Positions 7,587 through 16,741 of a stretch of DNA of 64,000 bases are shown piece by piece. Source of the stretch: an uncultured Verrucomicrobia subdivision 3 bacterium (GTDB lineage: Bacteria; Verrucomicrobiota; Verrucomicrobiia; Limisphaerales; DASXHY01). The translations under genes and the position numbers were made by a program. The stretch spans positions 1 to 64,000 of the forward strand of contig CALBZA010000006.1 of the NCBI GenBank assembly GCA_937890005.1, given 5' to 3'. Under the pieces are notes generated by a model. The model was given only the letters and a program-made list of their open reading frames with translations. It was not told the origin of the DNA and ran no database searches. The stretch's first letter is position 1; each line of letters opens with the position of its first letter.

Positions 7587-9014
7587 TCAGGACTGCGCCT
7601 GCGGCTTTTTGCGCGCGAAGGTATGTGTCGCGTGACCGTAGAACACTTCCGCGGCTTCCATGAGCGTTTCCGACAAGGTCGGATGCGGATGAACCGAGAG
7701 CGCAAGATCCTTCGCCGTGGCACCCATCTCGACCGCGAGCACGCCTTCAGCGATAAGTTCCCCTGCCCCGGCTCCGACGATGCCCACACCAAGAATCCGT
7801 TCCGTTTCCGGATCGATGATGAGCTTGGTCATGCCGTCCGTGCGATCGAATGACAACGCGCGGCCCGACGCCGCCCACGGGAATTTCGCGACGGCGACAT
7901 TCTTTCCCTTCGCCTTGGCATCGGCTTCGGTAAGACCGCACCAGGCAATTTCCGGATCGGTGAACACGACAGCCGGAATGATCACATCCTCGAAGGCTGT
8001 GTCCTCGCCCATGATCACTTCAACCGCCACGCGCGCTTCGCGGGAGGCCTTGTGGGCGAGCATGACTCCACCCGCAACGTCGCCGATCGCGTAGATCGCA
8101 GGATCGTCGGTTTGCTGCTTGGAGTTCACTTTGACGAAACCTTTTTCGTCACGTTGAACCTTCGTATTTTCGAGGCCGAGATCCGCGCAGTTCGGGGTGC
8201 GTCCGACGGCGACGAGGACGCGATCGAAAAGCTCCTCGGTCTTCTTGCCATCGACTTCGAACTCCACCTTGATCTGCTTTCCGACGGTGGACATTTTGCC
8301 GACCTTCGTTTTGAGGCGGACTTCCTTGAAGTTCTTGTTCGCGTAAGCGACCACGGGCCGGGCGAGATCAGGATCGGCGCCCAGGAGAATTCCATCCATC
8401 GCTTCCACGAGCGTGACCTTGCTGCCGAGCGTGGCGTAAACAGTGCCAAGTTCCATTCCGATGTAGCCGCCGCCAACGACGAGCAGGCTTTCGGGAATGT
8501 CCGGCACTTCAAGCGCATCGCGCGACGTCATCACACGCGGATTGCCGAGGTCGAACGCCTTGGGCATGGCCGAGCGCGAACCGACGGCGAGAATCGCCTG
8601 ATCGTAGGTGATGAACTTCTGGCCCTCCGGCGTTTCAACGCGAAGCATCGTGGAGCTTTCGAAATAACCGCGGCCGTGCCAGACCTCGACACCGCGCATT
8701 TTCGCCAGCTGGGCGACACCGCCCGAAAGCTTGGCGAGGATCGAGTTCTTCCAATTGCGCAGCTTTTCGAGATCGACCGTCGGCTTGCCGAAGGTGATGC
8801 CACGATGTGCGGATTCGTTCGCCATCGTGATGCCATGCGTCGCGGCGAGGAGCGCTTTTGATGGAATACAACCGCGGTTCAGGCAGACGCCTCCAAGGCT
8901 TTTGTCCTGCTCCACCAGGATGACCTTTTTGCCAAGGTCAGCGGCGTAGAAGGCGGCGGCGTAACCGCCAGGCCCGGCACCAATGACAACGATTTCAGTC
9001 TTAATCGGATCCAT
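7587..9014 (-). CDS. lpdA: Dihydrolipoyl dehydrogenase (E3)
   Basis: E3 reoxidises dihydrolipoamide on the E2 component and passes electrons through FAD to NAD+. The 475-residue protein has the FAD-binding GAGPGG (12-17), the redox disulfide in GGVCLNRGCIPSK (Cys44, Cys49), the NAD-binding segment LVVGGGYIGMELG, YAIGDVAGG, and the C-terminal catalytic His in SVHPHPTLSE. The ATG at 9014 has AGGAG eight bases upstream. It is last in the aceE-aceF-lpdA operon, 40 bases after aceF, so it most likely serves pyruvate dehydrogenase, and possibly other 2-oxo acid complexes. Confidence 0.96.
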   Translation of the reverse strand: MDPIKTEIVVIGAGPGGYAAAFYAADLGKKVILVEQDKSLGGVCLNRGCIPSKALLAATHGITMANESAHRGITFGKPTVDLEKLRNWKNSILAKLSGGVAQLAKMRGVEVWHGRGYFESSTMLRVETPEGQKFITYDQAILAVGSRSAMPKAFDLGNPRVMTSRDALEVPDIPESLLVVGGGYIGMELGTVYATLGSKVTLVEAMDGILLGADPDLARPVVAYANKNFKEVRLKTKVGKMSTVGKQIKVEFEVDGKKTEELFDRVLVAVGRTPNCADLGLENTKVQRDEKGFVKVNSKQQTDDPAIYAIGDVAGGVMLAHKASREARVAVEVIMGEDTAFEDVIIPAVVFTDPEIAWCGLTEADAKAKGKNVAVAKFPWAASGRALSFDRTDGMTKLIIDPETERILGVGIVGAGAGELIAEGVLAVEMGATAKDLALSVHPHPTLSETLMEAAEVFYGHATHTFARKKPQAQS

Positions 9015-9054
9015 ATTAAAATCTCCTGCTCAATGTCTTTCTCGTCGTCGTGGC

Positions 9055-10356
9055 TTACAGCTTCACCAGCTTTTCATCGAAGCTCTCAATGGCTTTCAAC
9101 AAATCCACGGTGAAGCGTGCGGCAACACCGCCGTCGATCACGCGGTGATCGTAGGAAAGCCCGATCGGCATCAGCGTGCGGACTTCCACCTTGCCGTCGC
9201 GAACGACCGCCTTCTGAGCAGCCTTGCCGAGGCCGAGGATCGCCACTTCCGGCTTGTTGACGATCGGCGTGAAATGGGCGCCACCGATCGCGCCCTGGTT
9301 CGAAATGGTGAACGTTCCGCCTTTCAGCTCTTCGCCGCTGACCTTGCGGTCGCGAGCTTTCGCGGCGAGTTCTTCGAGTTCCTTCGAGATCTGGGCAAGG
9401 TTCTTCTTGTCCACGTCGCGAATCACCGGAACGATCAAACCGGCTTCCGTGTCCACGGCGATGCCGATGTGATAGTAGTTCTTCAACACGATCTCATTTG
9501 CCACTTCGTCGAGGCTGGAGTTGAAGATCGGGTGTTTCTTCAGCGCTTCAACCACGGCTTTGATTACGAATGCGGTGACCGTGAGACGCGATCCCTTCTT
9601 TTCGTAATCGGCGAGGTATTTCTTCCGCAAGGCGAGCACGGACGACATATCGACGTCATCGAACTGCGTCACGTGCGGAACGGCATTCCAGTTCTCGCTC
9701 ATGCGGCGGGCAATCACCTGCCGCAGCGGAGTCAAAGGCTTCGTCGTGATCTCGCCCCACTTGGAAAAATCGATCTGTTCGGGAGCCGGTTTGGATGGGG
9801 CCGCCTGGCCCGGCGCGGCTTTCGGCTGCGCGGCGAGACGTTGAAGGCGCTGAATCCATGACTTGAGATCGTCGAGCGTGATCCGGCCGCCGCGGGCGGT
9901 TCCCCGGACCTTGCGCAGGTCGATGCCGAGGTCGCGCGCCATTTTCCGGATCGTGGGCGCCGCAGCGATGGAAGCGTTCGCCGCATCGATATCCTCGTCG
10001 GACTCTTCCTGAACTTCTTCTTCGACTTCCTCCGGTTCTTCCACCTTCGGAGCGGGCCTGGCCTTGGCAGGTGCTTTGGAAGCCGGCTTCGGCGCAGCGG
10101 CAGGAGCTGCTTCGGCAGAGGCACCGCCTTCACCGACTGCGATGAGGCGCGCGCCGACACTGACCTTGTCGCCGCTCTTCACAAACACCTTCGTGACAGT
10201 GCCTGAAGCGGTTGAGGGAATCGTCGCGACAGCCTTTTCGTTTTCGAGTTCGAGGATCGGCTGATCTTTCGTGACCTGATCGCCTTCCTTGACGAACAGA
10301 TTCACCACTGTGCCCGAATCGGCACCTTCACCAAGCGGCGGCAATTTAACGTCCAT
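9055..10356 (-). CDS. aceF: Dihydrolipoamide acetyltransferase, E2 of pyruvate dehydrogenase
   Basis: The 433-residue protein has one N-terminal lipoyl domain with the lipoylation site ENEKAVATIP (Lys41), an Ala/Pro/Glu-rich linker, an E3/E1-binding domain near residues 140-175 (APTIRKMARDLGID...), a second Pro/Ala linker, and a C-terminal catalytic domain ending in YDHRVIDGG with the His and Asp of the acetyltransferase site (about His404 and Asp408). A single lipoyl domain is fewer than the three of Escherichia coli. The ATG at 10356 is chosen because MDVKLPPLGEG is the lipoyl-domain start; the upstream in-frame TTG at 10383 adds a non-conserved leader. Confidence 0.96.
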   Translation of the reverse strand: MDVKLPPLGEGADSGTVVNLFVKEGDQVTKDQPILELENEKAVATIPSTASGTVTKVFVKSGDKVSVGARLIAVGEGGASAEAAPAAAPKPASKAPAKARPAPKVEEPEEVEEEVQEESDEDIDAANASIAAAPTIRKMARDLGIDLRKVRGTARGGRITLDDLKSWIQRLQRLAAQPKAAPGQAAPSKPAPEQIDFSKWGEITTKPLTPLRQVIARRMSENWNAVPHVTQFDDVDMSSVLALRKKYLADYEKKGSRLTVTAFVIKAVVEALKKHPIFNSSLDEVANEIVLKNYYHIGIAVDTEAGLIVPVIRDVDKKNLAQISKELEELAAKARDRKVSGEELKGGTFTISNQGAIGGAHFTPIVNKPEVAILGLGKAAQKAVVRDGKVEVRTLMPIGLSYDHRVIDGGVAARFTVDLLKAIESFDEKLVKL

Positions 10357-10447
10357 AAATTTAAAGCGCGTAATGTGTGGCAACCGGATCAGCGTTTCGA
10401 GGAAAAATCTTCCGCAGACAGCTGGACGGACACCACGTTCTTCTCAA

Positions 10448-13159
10448 TCAAACCAGCTGCGGATAGATCTTCTCGGGATTCACTCCGAGATCTTTGATCG
10501 CCTTTTCGACGATCTGATACTCGATCATTCCCTGCTCTGCGAGGGCGTAGAGCGTTCCGATGACCGTGCATTCCGTGTCGATTTCAAAGAAGCGGCGCAG
10601 ATTTGCACGCGTCTCGCTTCGACCGAATCCATCCGTGCCCAACGCAAACAATCCGCCTGGAACCCAGGGCGCGATCTGCTCCGGCACAAGGCGGATGTTG
10701 TCCGACACCGCCACGAACGCGCCCTTCTCTTTCTCAAGCAGCGTTTCGATGTACGGCGTTCTCGGCTTTTCAGACGGATGCAGCATGTTCCAGCGGCGGC
10801 AATTGATCGCATCGCTTCGGAGCTGCTTGTAATTGGTCGCGCTCCAGACGTCGGCAGAAACGCCGTAGCGTTCGCCGAGAATCTGCTGCGCCTTGAGGGC
10901 ATGATTGATGATCGGGCCGCTGGCGAAGATGTGCGCCTTGACCTTCTTTCCTTCCGGTCCGCTCTTGAAGCGATAAAGCCCCTTCAGAATTCCTTCCTGA
11001 ACCCCTTCAGGCATCGGCGGCATCGCGTAGTTCTCGTTGTAAAGCGTCAGGTAATAGAAGATATCCTCACCATCGACATACATGCGTTTGAGACCGTCGG
11101 CAACAATCACAGCCAGTTCGTAGCCGAACGCAGGATCGTAGGTCATCAGCGTCGGCACCGTGCTGGCGAGCAGCAGGCTGTGGCCGTCCTGATGTTGCAA
11201 ACCTTCGCCGTTGAGCGTCGTACGGCCGGAAGTCGCGCCGAGCAGGAAGCCCTTGGCCTTGATGTCGCCCGCAAGCCAGACCAGATCGCCGATGCGCTGC
11301 GGTCCGAACATCGAGTAATAGATGTAGAACGGAATCGTGTATTTGCCGTGCGAGGCGTAGCTGGTGCCTGCAGCGATGAACGACGACATCGCGCCGGCCT
11401 CGGTGATTCCCTCTTCGAGAATCTGGCCATCCTTCGCCTCGTGGTAGTAGAGCAGCGACTTGATATCGACCGGTTCGTAAAGCTGTCCCTTGGACGAGTA
11501 GATGCCGATCTCGCGGAAGAGCGCGTCGAGACCGAACGTGCGCGCTTCGTCAGGAATGATCGGAACGATCTGGCGCCCGATCGACTTGTTGCGCAGCAGC
11601 GTCGCAATCAAACGGACGAACGCCATCGTCGTCGAAACTTCCATCAGGCCTGAGCCTTTGAAAAATTCGGCGAACGATTCCATCTTCGGTACGTCAATCG
11701 GCTTGACGTCAACAATGCGCTGCGGCAGGAAGCCGCCCAATGCCTTGCGCCGGGCAAGCAGATACTTCGTCTCCTCGCTGTCTTCCGGCGGCCGATAGAA
11801 AGGCGTCTCCGCGATGACATCGTCGCTGATCGGCACGTTGAACCGAGCCCGGAACTCGCGGAGTTCCTTCTCGTTCATTTTCTTCTGCTGATGCGAGATG
11901 TTGCGGCCTTCGCCGGCTTCACCAAGGCCGTAGCCCTTGATCGTCTTTGCGAGAATCACCGTCGGCTGGCCCTTGTGCTCGAACGCAGCCTTGTAGGCGG
12001 CGTAAACCTTGCGGGTGTCGTGACCACCCCGAAGCAGTTTGCGAATCTGGTCGTCTGACAGATGATTCACTAGCTTGAGCAGTTCCGGATATTTTCCAAA
12101 GAAATGCTTTCGCGTGTAGCTGCCGGGTTCGACGGAATATTTCTGGTAGTCGCCGTCCACGGCTTCTTCCATGCGCTTGAGCAGGAGGCCGCTGGTGTCG
12201 CGCGCGAGCAGGTCGTCCCAGTCAGAACCCCAGATGACTTTGATGACATTCCAGCCGGCGCCGCGGAAGAGGCCTTCCAGTTCCTGGATGATTTTGCCAT
12301 TGCCGCGAACCGGACCATCCAATCGCTGGAGGTTGCAGTTGATGACCCAGATCAGGTTGTCGAGGTTTTCGCGCGCGGCGAGCGTGATGGAACCGAGCGT
12401 TTCAGGCTCGTCCGTTTCGCCATCGCCCAGAAACGCCCAGACCTTCGGCTCTTCGCCGCTAATGATCTTGCGTGCCTTGAGATAGCGATTGTACCGGGCC
12501 TGATAGATCGACATGATCGGTCCCAGTCCCATTGAAACAGTCGGGAACTGCCAGAAGTTCGGCATCAAATAAGGATGCGGATACGATGACAGTCCGCCGC
12601 CTTCAGCGAGTTCCTGGCGGAAATTCTGGAGATGACGCTCGTCCAGGCGGCGTTCGAGAAACGCGCGGGCATAAACACCGGGCGTCGCGTGGCCCTGGAA
12701 ATAAACGAAGTCGCCGACAAAATCGTCCGTGCGGCCACGGAAGAAATGATTGAAGCCGACTTCGTAGAGAGTGGCGGCAGAGGCAAACGTCGAGATGTGA
12801 CCGCCGAGGCCGTTGTGCTTGCGGTTCGCATTCACAACCATCGCCATGGCGTTCCAGCGGATGTGGCTCTTGATGCGCACTTCCATGTCGCGGTCGCCCG
12901 GGAACTCGGCCTGTTCCTCGACCGGAATCGTGTTGATGTAGGGCGTGCTGACCGTGCGCGGCGCTTCGACGCCGGCGGCGCGGAGTTTGTCTGTGACGCT
13001 GGCGAGAAACTCCTTGGTGCGTTCGGCGCCCTGTTGGGTGAGCGCGACTTCGAGCAGGGATTCCAGCGATTCGAGGACTTTATCTCCGTCGCTGCCGTTT
13101 CGGGAACGTGATCGCGGCGCCTGATTCTTTTCTTTTTTCTCTAGTTTCACTTTGCTCAA
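10448..13159 (-). CDS. aceE: Pyruvate dehydrogenase E1, homodimeric type
   Basis: E1 decarboxylates pyruvate with thiamine diphosphate and acetylates the E2 lipoyl group. It is the single-chain AceE type of about 900 residues. The ThDP/Mg motif GDGETDEPE followed by NLIWVINCNLQRLDGPVRGN, the SYPHPYLMPNFWQFPTVSMG block, and the C-terminal LGTDGFGRSETR all match. The start is uncertain: the frame extends to 13303, but every in-frame start there is TTG. I chose the TTG at 13159 (LSKVKLEKKEKNQ), which leaves room for a promoter before the divergent lipoate ligase. GGAAAGGAAG lies about 22 bases upstream, further than usual. aceF follows after 91 bases. Confidence 0.92.
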   Translation of the reverse strand: MSKVKLEKKEKNQAPRSRSRNGSDGDKVLESLESLLEVALTQQGAERTKEFLASVTDKLRAAGVEAPRTVSTPYINTIPVEEQAEFPGDRDMEVRIKSHIRWNAMAMVVNANRKHNGLGGHISTFASAATLYEVGFNHFFRGRTDDFVGDFVYFQGHATPGVYARAFLERRLDERHLQNFRQELAEGGGLSSYPHPYLMPNFWQFPTVSMGLGPIMSIYQARYNRYLKARKIISGEEPKVWAFLGDGETDEPETLGSITLAARENLDNLIWVINCNLQRLDGPVRGNGKIIQELEGLFRGAGWNVIKVIWGSDWDDLLARDTSGLLLKRMEEAVDGDYQKYSVEPGSYTRKHFFGKYPELLKLVNHLSDDQIRKLLRGGHDTRKVYAAYKAAFEHKGQPTVILAKTIKGYGLGEAGEGRNISHQQKKMNEKELREFRARFNVPISDDVIAETPFYRPPEDSEETKYLLARRKALGGFLPQRIVDVKPIDVPKMESFAEFFKGSGLMEVSTTMAFVRLIATLLRNKSIGRQIVPIIPDEARTFGLDALFREIGIYSSKGQLYEPVDIKSLLYYHEAKDGQILEEGITEAGAMSSFIAAGTSYASHGKYTIPFYIYYSMFGPQRIGDLVWLAGDIKAKGFLLGATSGRTTLNGEGLQHQDGHSLLLASTVPTLMTYDPAFGYELAVIVADGLKRMYVDGEDIFYYLTLYNENYAMPPMPEGVQEGILKGLYRFKSGPEGKKVKAHIFASGPIINHALKAQQILGERYGVSADVWSATNYKQLRSDAINCRRWNMLHPSEKPRTPYIETLLEKEKGAFVAVSDNIRLVPEQIAPWVPGGLFALGTDGFGRSETRANLRRFFEIDTECTVIGTLYALAEQGMIEYQIVEKAIKDLGVNPEKIYPQLV

Positions 13160-13322
13160 ATCCTGTTCAACAACAACGAAACTTCCTTTCCGGATTCCGC
13201 TGAAGCGCGGAATTAGATAAGAAGCCCGCCGAAATGCCAGCCAAATATGACACAACCATCCGGAGTGAACCGGTTGCTGAAGCTGGGCCGACCCAATATC
13301 CAATAAACCGGCGCAAGCGCCA

Positions 13323-14042
13323 ATGAAATGTCTCGATCTTAGTTTCCCTACTCCTGTGGATAACCTCGCTTGCGACGAGGCATTGCTCGAAGCGTTCGAA
13401 TCCGGGGCCCTCGGCGAGACGCTGAGGTTCTGGGAATCCCCCTCGTATTTCGTCGTTGTTGGCTACGGAAATTCGGTCGCAACGGAAGTAAACGCGGCAG
13501 CATGTGAGTCGAAGGGAATTCCCATCCTGCGGCGTTGCAGTGGCGGCGGAACAGTGGTTCAAGGACCGGGTTGCCTGAACTATTCACTCGTGCTGGAAGC
13601 GGGAGAAACCGGCCCGCTCAGCTCAATCAACTCTGCCAATCGCTTCATCATGGAACGGAATCGCGCTGCCCTGCAGACGTTGCTCGGCCGGGAGGTTTCC
13701 GTTCGCGGCTACACGGATCTGGCGTTGGATGGAATCAAGTTCTCGGGAAACGCCCAGCGCCGCCGGAAACGTTCTCTTCTTTTCCATGGAGCCCTTCTTC
13801 TCCAATTCGACCTTCCATTGATCAGCGAACTCCTCCCCATGCCGTCCAAGCAGCCGGATTACAGGAACAACCGTCGGCACGAAGATTTTCTTTGCAATCT
13901 GCATGTCTCGTCGGATGCAGTGAAATCGGCGTTGCGCCAGGCCTGGAACGCCGTCGAACCACTCGAGCAAATTCCCTCCGAAACAATCGCGTCGCTGGCC
14001 CGGGATCGATATGCGAACGCCGAGTGGAACTTCAAATTTTAA
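13323..14042 (+). CDS. lplA: Lipoate-protein ligase A family protein
   Basis: The 239-residue protein has the biotin/lipoate ligase fold signatures: RRCSGGGTVVQGPGCLNYSL (the lipoyl-AMP binding loop), and GIKFSGNAQRRRKRSLLFHG with the invariant lysine of the KxSGxAQ motif. It lacks the longer C-terminal accessory domain of E. coli LplA, as in many short ligases. It would attach lipoate, or octanoate, to the E2 lipoyl lysine. It is divergent from aceE and so next to its likely substrate operon. A GGCGC-AA-GCGCC inverted repeat (13310-13321) sits just before the ATG in place of a clear ribosome binding site. Confidence 0.9.
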   Translation: MKCLDLSFPTPVDNLACDEALLEAFESGALGETLRFWESPSYFVVVGYGNSVATEVNAAACESKGIPILRRCSGGGTVVQGPGCLNYSLVLEAGETGPLSSINSANRFIMERNRAALQTLLGREVSVRGYTDLALDGIKFSGNAQRRRKRSLLFHGALLLQFDLPLISELLPMPSKQPDYRNNRRHEDFLCNLHVSSDAVKSALRQAWNAVEPLEQIPSETIASLARDRYANAEWNFKF

Positions 14043-14206
14043 CGAACACTTTCACGACCCCAGCTGTCAGTTCAGAAGAGGACGGCGATCGCATTCGTCG
14101 GAATACCTTCTGCTTTTTTGGTCCCGACGAGCGAAACCGGGCCTCCAAGGGCAGTTTCGTTGTTGCGAATTGAACAGGCAGAAAAATTAAAACCGAAAAC
14201 GAACCT

Positions 14207-14587
14207 ATGAAATCAGCCAAAGGTCTCAAGGCACCGACGCCGAGGAAAAAAACTTCCAAGATTGAAACCCTGAAACCCGCCACTCTTGAAACACCGCAAG
14301 CGGCAACCGGCGCAAGCGCCCGCAGCGCTGCCAAACCGGTGACCATCGAAGCCAAAGTTGATGTGGGATTCGGCAACGCAGTTTACTTGCGCGGCGAAGG
14401 TTCTGGTTTGAGCTGGTCCCAGGGCATTCCGCTGATCTGCGTGAACGGATCCACCTGGAAGTGGTCCGGCGAGGTGAAAGATCCGCTCAAATTCAAGCTC
14501 CTTCTCAACGACACCGTCTGGGCCCAGGGCGAGGACATCGTGGTGACGCCCGGTGAAAAGGTGGAAGTGACGCCTTACTTCTCGTAA
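14207..14587 (+). CDS. Small protein with CBM20/CBM48-like beta domain
   Basis: The 126-residue protein has a Lys/Pro/Ala-rich N-terminal 45 residues (SAKGLKAPTPRKKTSK...), then a compact domain. VDVGFGNAVYLRGEGSGLSW, NGSTWKWSGEV and FKLLLNDTVWAQGED match the pattern of starch- or glycogen-binding immunoglobulin-like domains, where aromatic residues contact sugar. There is no signal peptide, so it is probably cytoplasmic. The basic tail might bind nucleic acid or another acidic partner. The carbohydrate-binding call is a fold-level resemblance only. No operon partner is evident; a CCGGC-AATA-GCCGG hairpin follows the stop. Confidence 0.7.
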   Translation: MKSAKGLKAPTPRKKTSKIETLKPATLETPQAATGASARSAAKPVTIEAKVDVGFGNAVYLRGEGSGLSWSQGIPLICVNGSTWKWSGEVKDPLKFKLLLNDTVWAQGEDIVVTPGEKVEVTPYFS

Positions 14588-14714
14588 ACGCCTTTCCGGC
14601 AATAGCCGGCAACGGTAAGGAAGCTCCCTAGCCAGCTGTCCGTCCGCGTCCTACAAATCATTCGGAACGCGTCCGACTACCGCTCTTTTCTGCTGCTGCC
14701 ACCTTGTTGGCCAC

Positions 14715-15047
14715 ATGCAGAGAAAGTTTTTTGTAGCTTTAACAGTTCTGATCGCATCGACGGCAGTATGGTTGTCCAGCCACGCTGTGATCCTGCCGCC
14801 GCCGGCGACAAAGAAAATTACGTTGAGCTGGGACTATCCGGAAACGGATTCCCAGATCGTTTTTAATATTTACGAGACCACAGATTTGAGCGTGCCGATG
14901 AATCAGTGGAATTTGGTGACAAACGTCACGGAACGGAGTTGCACGCTGTCCATTCAGGACGGCTGCCATTTCTTCACCGTTTCCGCCTCCAACACCCTTT
15001 CCGGTCTCGAATCCGCCTTCGCGGGAACTGACCCACAGTCTTACTGA
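14715..15047 (+). CDS. Small secreted fibronectin-III-like protein
   Basis: The 110-residue protein starts with a signal peptide: MQRKFF, hydrophobic ALTVLIASTAVWLSSHA, with likely cleavage after SHA near residue 24. The mature part has one FN3-like beta sandwich (KKITLSWDYPETD...FNIYETTDLS...NVTERSCTLSIQDGCHFFTVSASN). Two cysteines in the C-terminal half could form a disulfide. Export to the periplasm or beyond is likely, but no enzyme motif is present. It is not clearly linked to the convergent polysaccharide cluster that ends 11 bases away. Confidence 0.75.
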   Translation: MQRKFFVALTVLIASTAVWLSSHAVILPPPATKKITLSWDYPETDSQIVFNIYETTDLSVPMNQWNLVTNVTERSCTLSIQDGCHFFTVSASNTLSGLESAFAGTDPQSY

Positions 15048-15058
15048 GCCAACCGGCT

Positions 15059-15577
15059 CTATGCTGCACCCGCCGGGGTTGGCTCGGCGCCCGGAATCCA
15101 CTTGATCACCCGGGCCGGATTTCCCGCCACAATGGCACCGGGCGGCACATCCTTCGTGACCATGCTGCCGGCACCGATGATGGCGCGTTCGCCAACGGTA
15201 ATGCCGCAAAGCAACGTGGCGCCCGAACCGATCGACGCCCCGCGTTTTACGAGCGTGGGAATGCATTGCCAGTCGGCTTCCGTCTGAAGGCCGCCATTCT
15301 CAGTCGTTGCCCGCGGATAAAGGTCATTCGTGAACATCACGCCGTGGCCGACGAAAACCTCATCTTCGATCGTTACCCCTTCACAGATGAAAGTGTGGCT
15401 GGAGATCTTGCAGCGCTTCCCGATCTTTGCGCCTTTCTGGATTTCCACGAAGGTGCCGATCTTGGATTCATCCCCGATCTCGCATCCATAAAGATTGACG
15501 AAACCGAAGACACGCGCGCCCTTGCCGAGTTTCACATCGGGCGCAATCAGTTGGTGGGCTTGAACAGAGTTGCTCAC
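15059..15577 (-). CDS. Hexapeptide-repeat acetyltransferase, WbpD/WlbB-like
   Basis: The 172-residue left-handed beta-helix protein has repeated hexapeptides (IGTFVEIQKGAKIGKRCKIS, VTIEDEVFVGHGVMFTND) and the acetyl-CoA site region IGAGSMVTKDVPPGAIVAGNPAR. WbpD/WlbB enzymes N-acetylate UDP-2-acetamido-3-amino sugars for O-antigen. Pairing with the adjacent WbpB/WlbA-like dehydrogenase supports this. A GTG start at 15577 gives MSNSVQAHQLI. It is the last of three minus-strand genes. Other sugar acetyltransferases share the fold, so the substrate is inferred from context. The cognate aminotransferase is not in the window. Confidence 0.85.
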   Translation of the reverse strand: MSNSVQAHQLIAPDVKLGKGARVFGFVNLYGCEIGDESKIGTFVEIQKGAKIGKRCKISSHTFICEGVTIEDEVFVGHGVMFTNDLYPRATTENGGLQTEADWQCIPTLVKRGASIGSGATLLCGITVGERAIIGAGSMVTKDVPPGAIVAGNPARVIKWIPGAEPTPAGAA

Positions 15578-15605
15578 AAAAATTAGAAATTCGGAGGTCG
15601 ATCAA

Positions 15606-16736
15606 TCAGGCACTGAGCACGCTCTCCGCCTGAGCCGGGCTGGGAAATTTTCCATCGAACGAACCGGCTGAAATTTCGCTGACTCCGGAACGCACCGTGC
15701 GGTTTCGAAAAGCGCTCTGGGGCAGTTTGATCTCCATTCCGCCACGCCGCAAAGACTGGCTGGAAGCTTCAAGAATTCGCACCAGTTCCAACCCTTGTTC
15801 GCCATTGGTCAGCGGGCTGATGCCTTCCCGAATGCAATCGAGGAAATGCTGGCATTCGGAACGAAGCGGTTCCTCCTGGCGAACATACGGCACATACATG
15901 TCGCCGTAATGATAGGCGTAGTGAAATTCGCCGAACGTGTCGTAATGCGGCGGGCGATCGACCCGTGCATCGTAAATCTTCAACTTTTCGATCGGCGCAA
16001 CGTCGTCATAAACGATCATGCGCTTGCTTCCCACGATGGTCATCTCACGCGTTTTCCGAGGATCCAGCCAGCTGCTCTGAATCACCGCAGAATGGTTGTT
16101 GCGGAAGTTCAGGCACATCGTCGTGACATCCTCGACGCCGGGCGTCACATGCGCGCTGCCGTGGCAGTTCACGCTCAACGGCGCGTCCTCCATGATGTGA
16201 AGGATGATCGAGATGTCATGGGGCGCGAGATCCCAGGCGACGTTGATGTCCTTTTGAAAAAGCCCGAGGTTCAGACGGCGCGCTGAAATATACCGGATTT
16301 CTCCAATATCCCCCCACTCCACAATCTCCTTCATCTTTCGCACCGCCGGCGCATAGAGGTAAGTATGCCCCACCATGAGAATCAGGCCTTTTTTCGCCGC
16401 AATCGCGACGAGTTCCTCGCATTCTTCTGCCGAGGACGCCATGGGCTTTTCGATGAAGGTGTGTTTGCCGGCCAGGAGACTGGCTCGGGCCATGGAGAAA
16501 TGATGCCGGACTGACGTTGCGACCACCACGGCATCAAGATCTGCTTCCGCCAGCATCCGGTTGAAATCCGTCTCGCCCTGAACTTCCGGATACAGCTTCC
16601 GCAAATGGGCGAGGCGATCTTCATTGAGATCGCACATGGCCCTGAGCGAACAACCGGGGAGCGCGCGGAAGTTGCGAATCAGGTTCGGCCCCCAATAGCC
16701 ACACCCCACGACGCCCACCTTGATTTCGCTGGCCAT
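15606..16736 (-). CDS. Gfo/Idh/MocA family sugar-nucleotide dehydrogenase, WbpB/WlbA-like
   Basis: The 376-residue NAD(P)-dependent oxidoreductase has the Rossmann motif VGVVGCGYWGPNLIRNF at the start and the family catalytic segment FIEKPMASS with the conserved EKP. VGHTYLYAPAVRKMKEIV and WDLAPHDISIILHI are typical of WlbA/WbpB proteins, which oxidise C3 of UDP-GlcNAcA so it can be aminated and then acetylated. It follows the sugar-phosphate transferase gene by 5 bases and precedes the acetyltransferase by 28, so an operon is likely. The last 45 residues, after ASSQSLRRGG, are not conserved in my reading. Confidence 0.88.
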   Translation of the reverse strand: MASEIKVGVVGCGYWGPNLIRNFRALPGCSLRAMCDLNEDRLAHLRKLYPEVQGETDFNRMLAEADLDAVVVATSVRHHFSMARASLLAGKHTFIEKPMASSAEECEELVAIAAKKGLILMVGHTYLYAPAVRKMKEIVEWGDIGEIRYISARRLNLGLFQKDINVAWDLAPHDISIILHIMEDAPLSVNCHGSAHVTPGVEDVTTMCLNFRNNHSAVIQSSWLDPRKTREMTIVGSKRMIVYDDVAPIEKLKIYDARVDRPPHYDTFGEFHYAYHYGDMYVPYVRQEEPLRSECQHFLDCIREGISPLTNGEQGLELVRILEASSQSLRRGGMEIKLPQSAFRNRTVRSGVSEISAGSFDGKFPSPAQAESVLSA

Positions 16737-16741
16737 AACGC

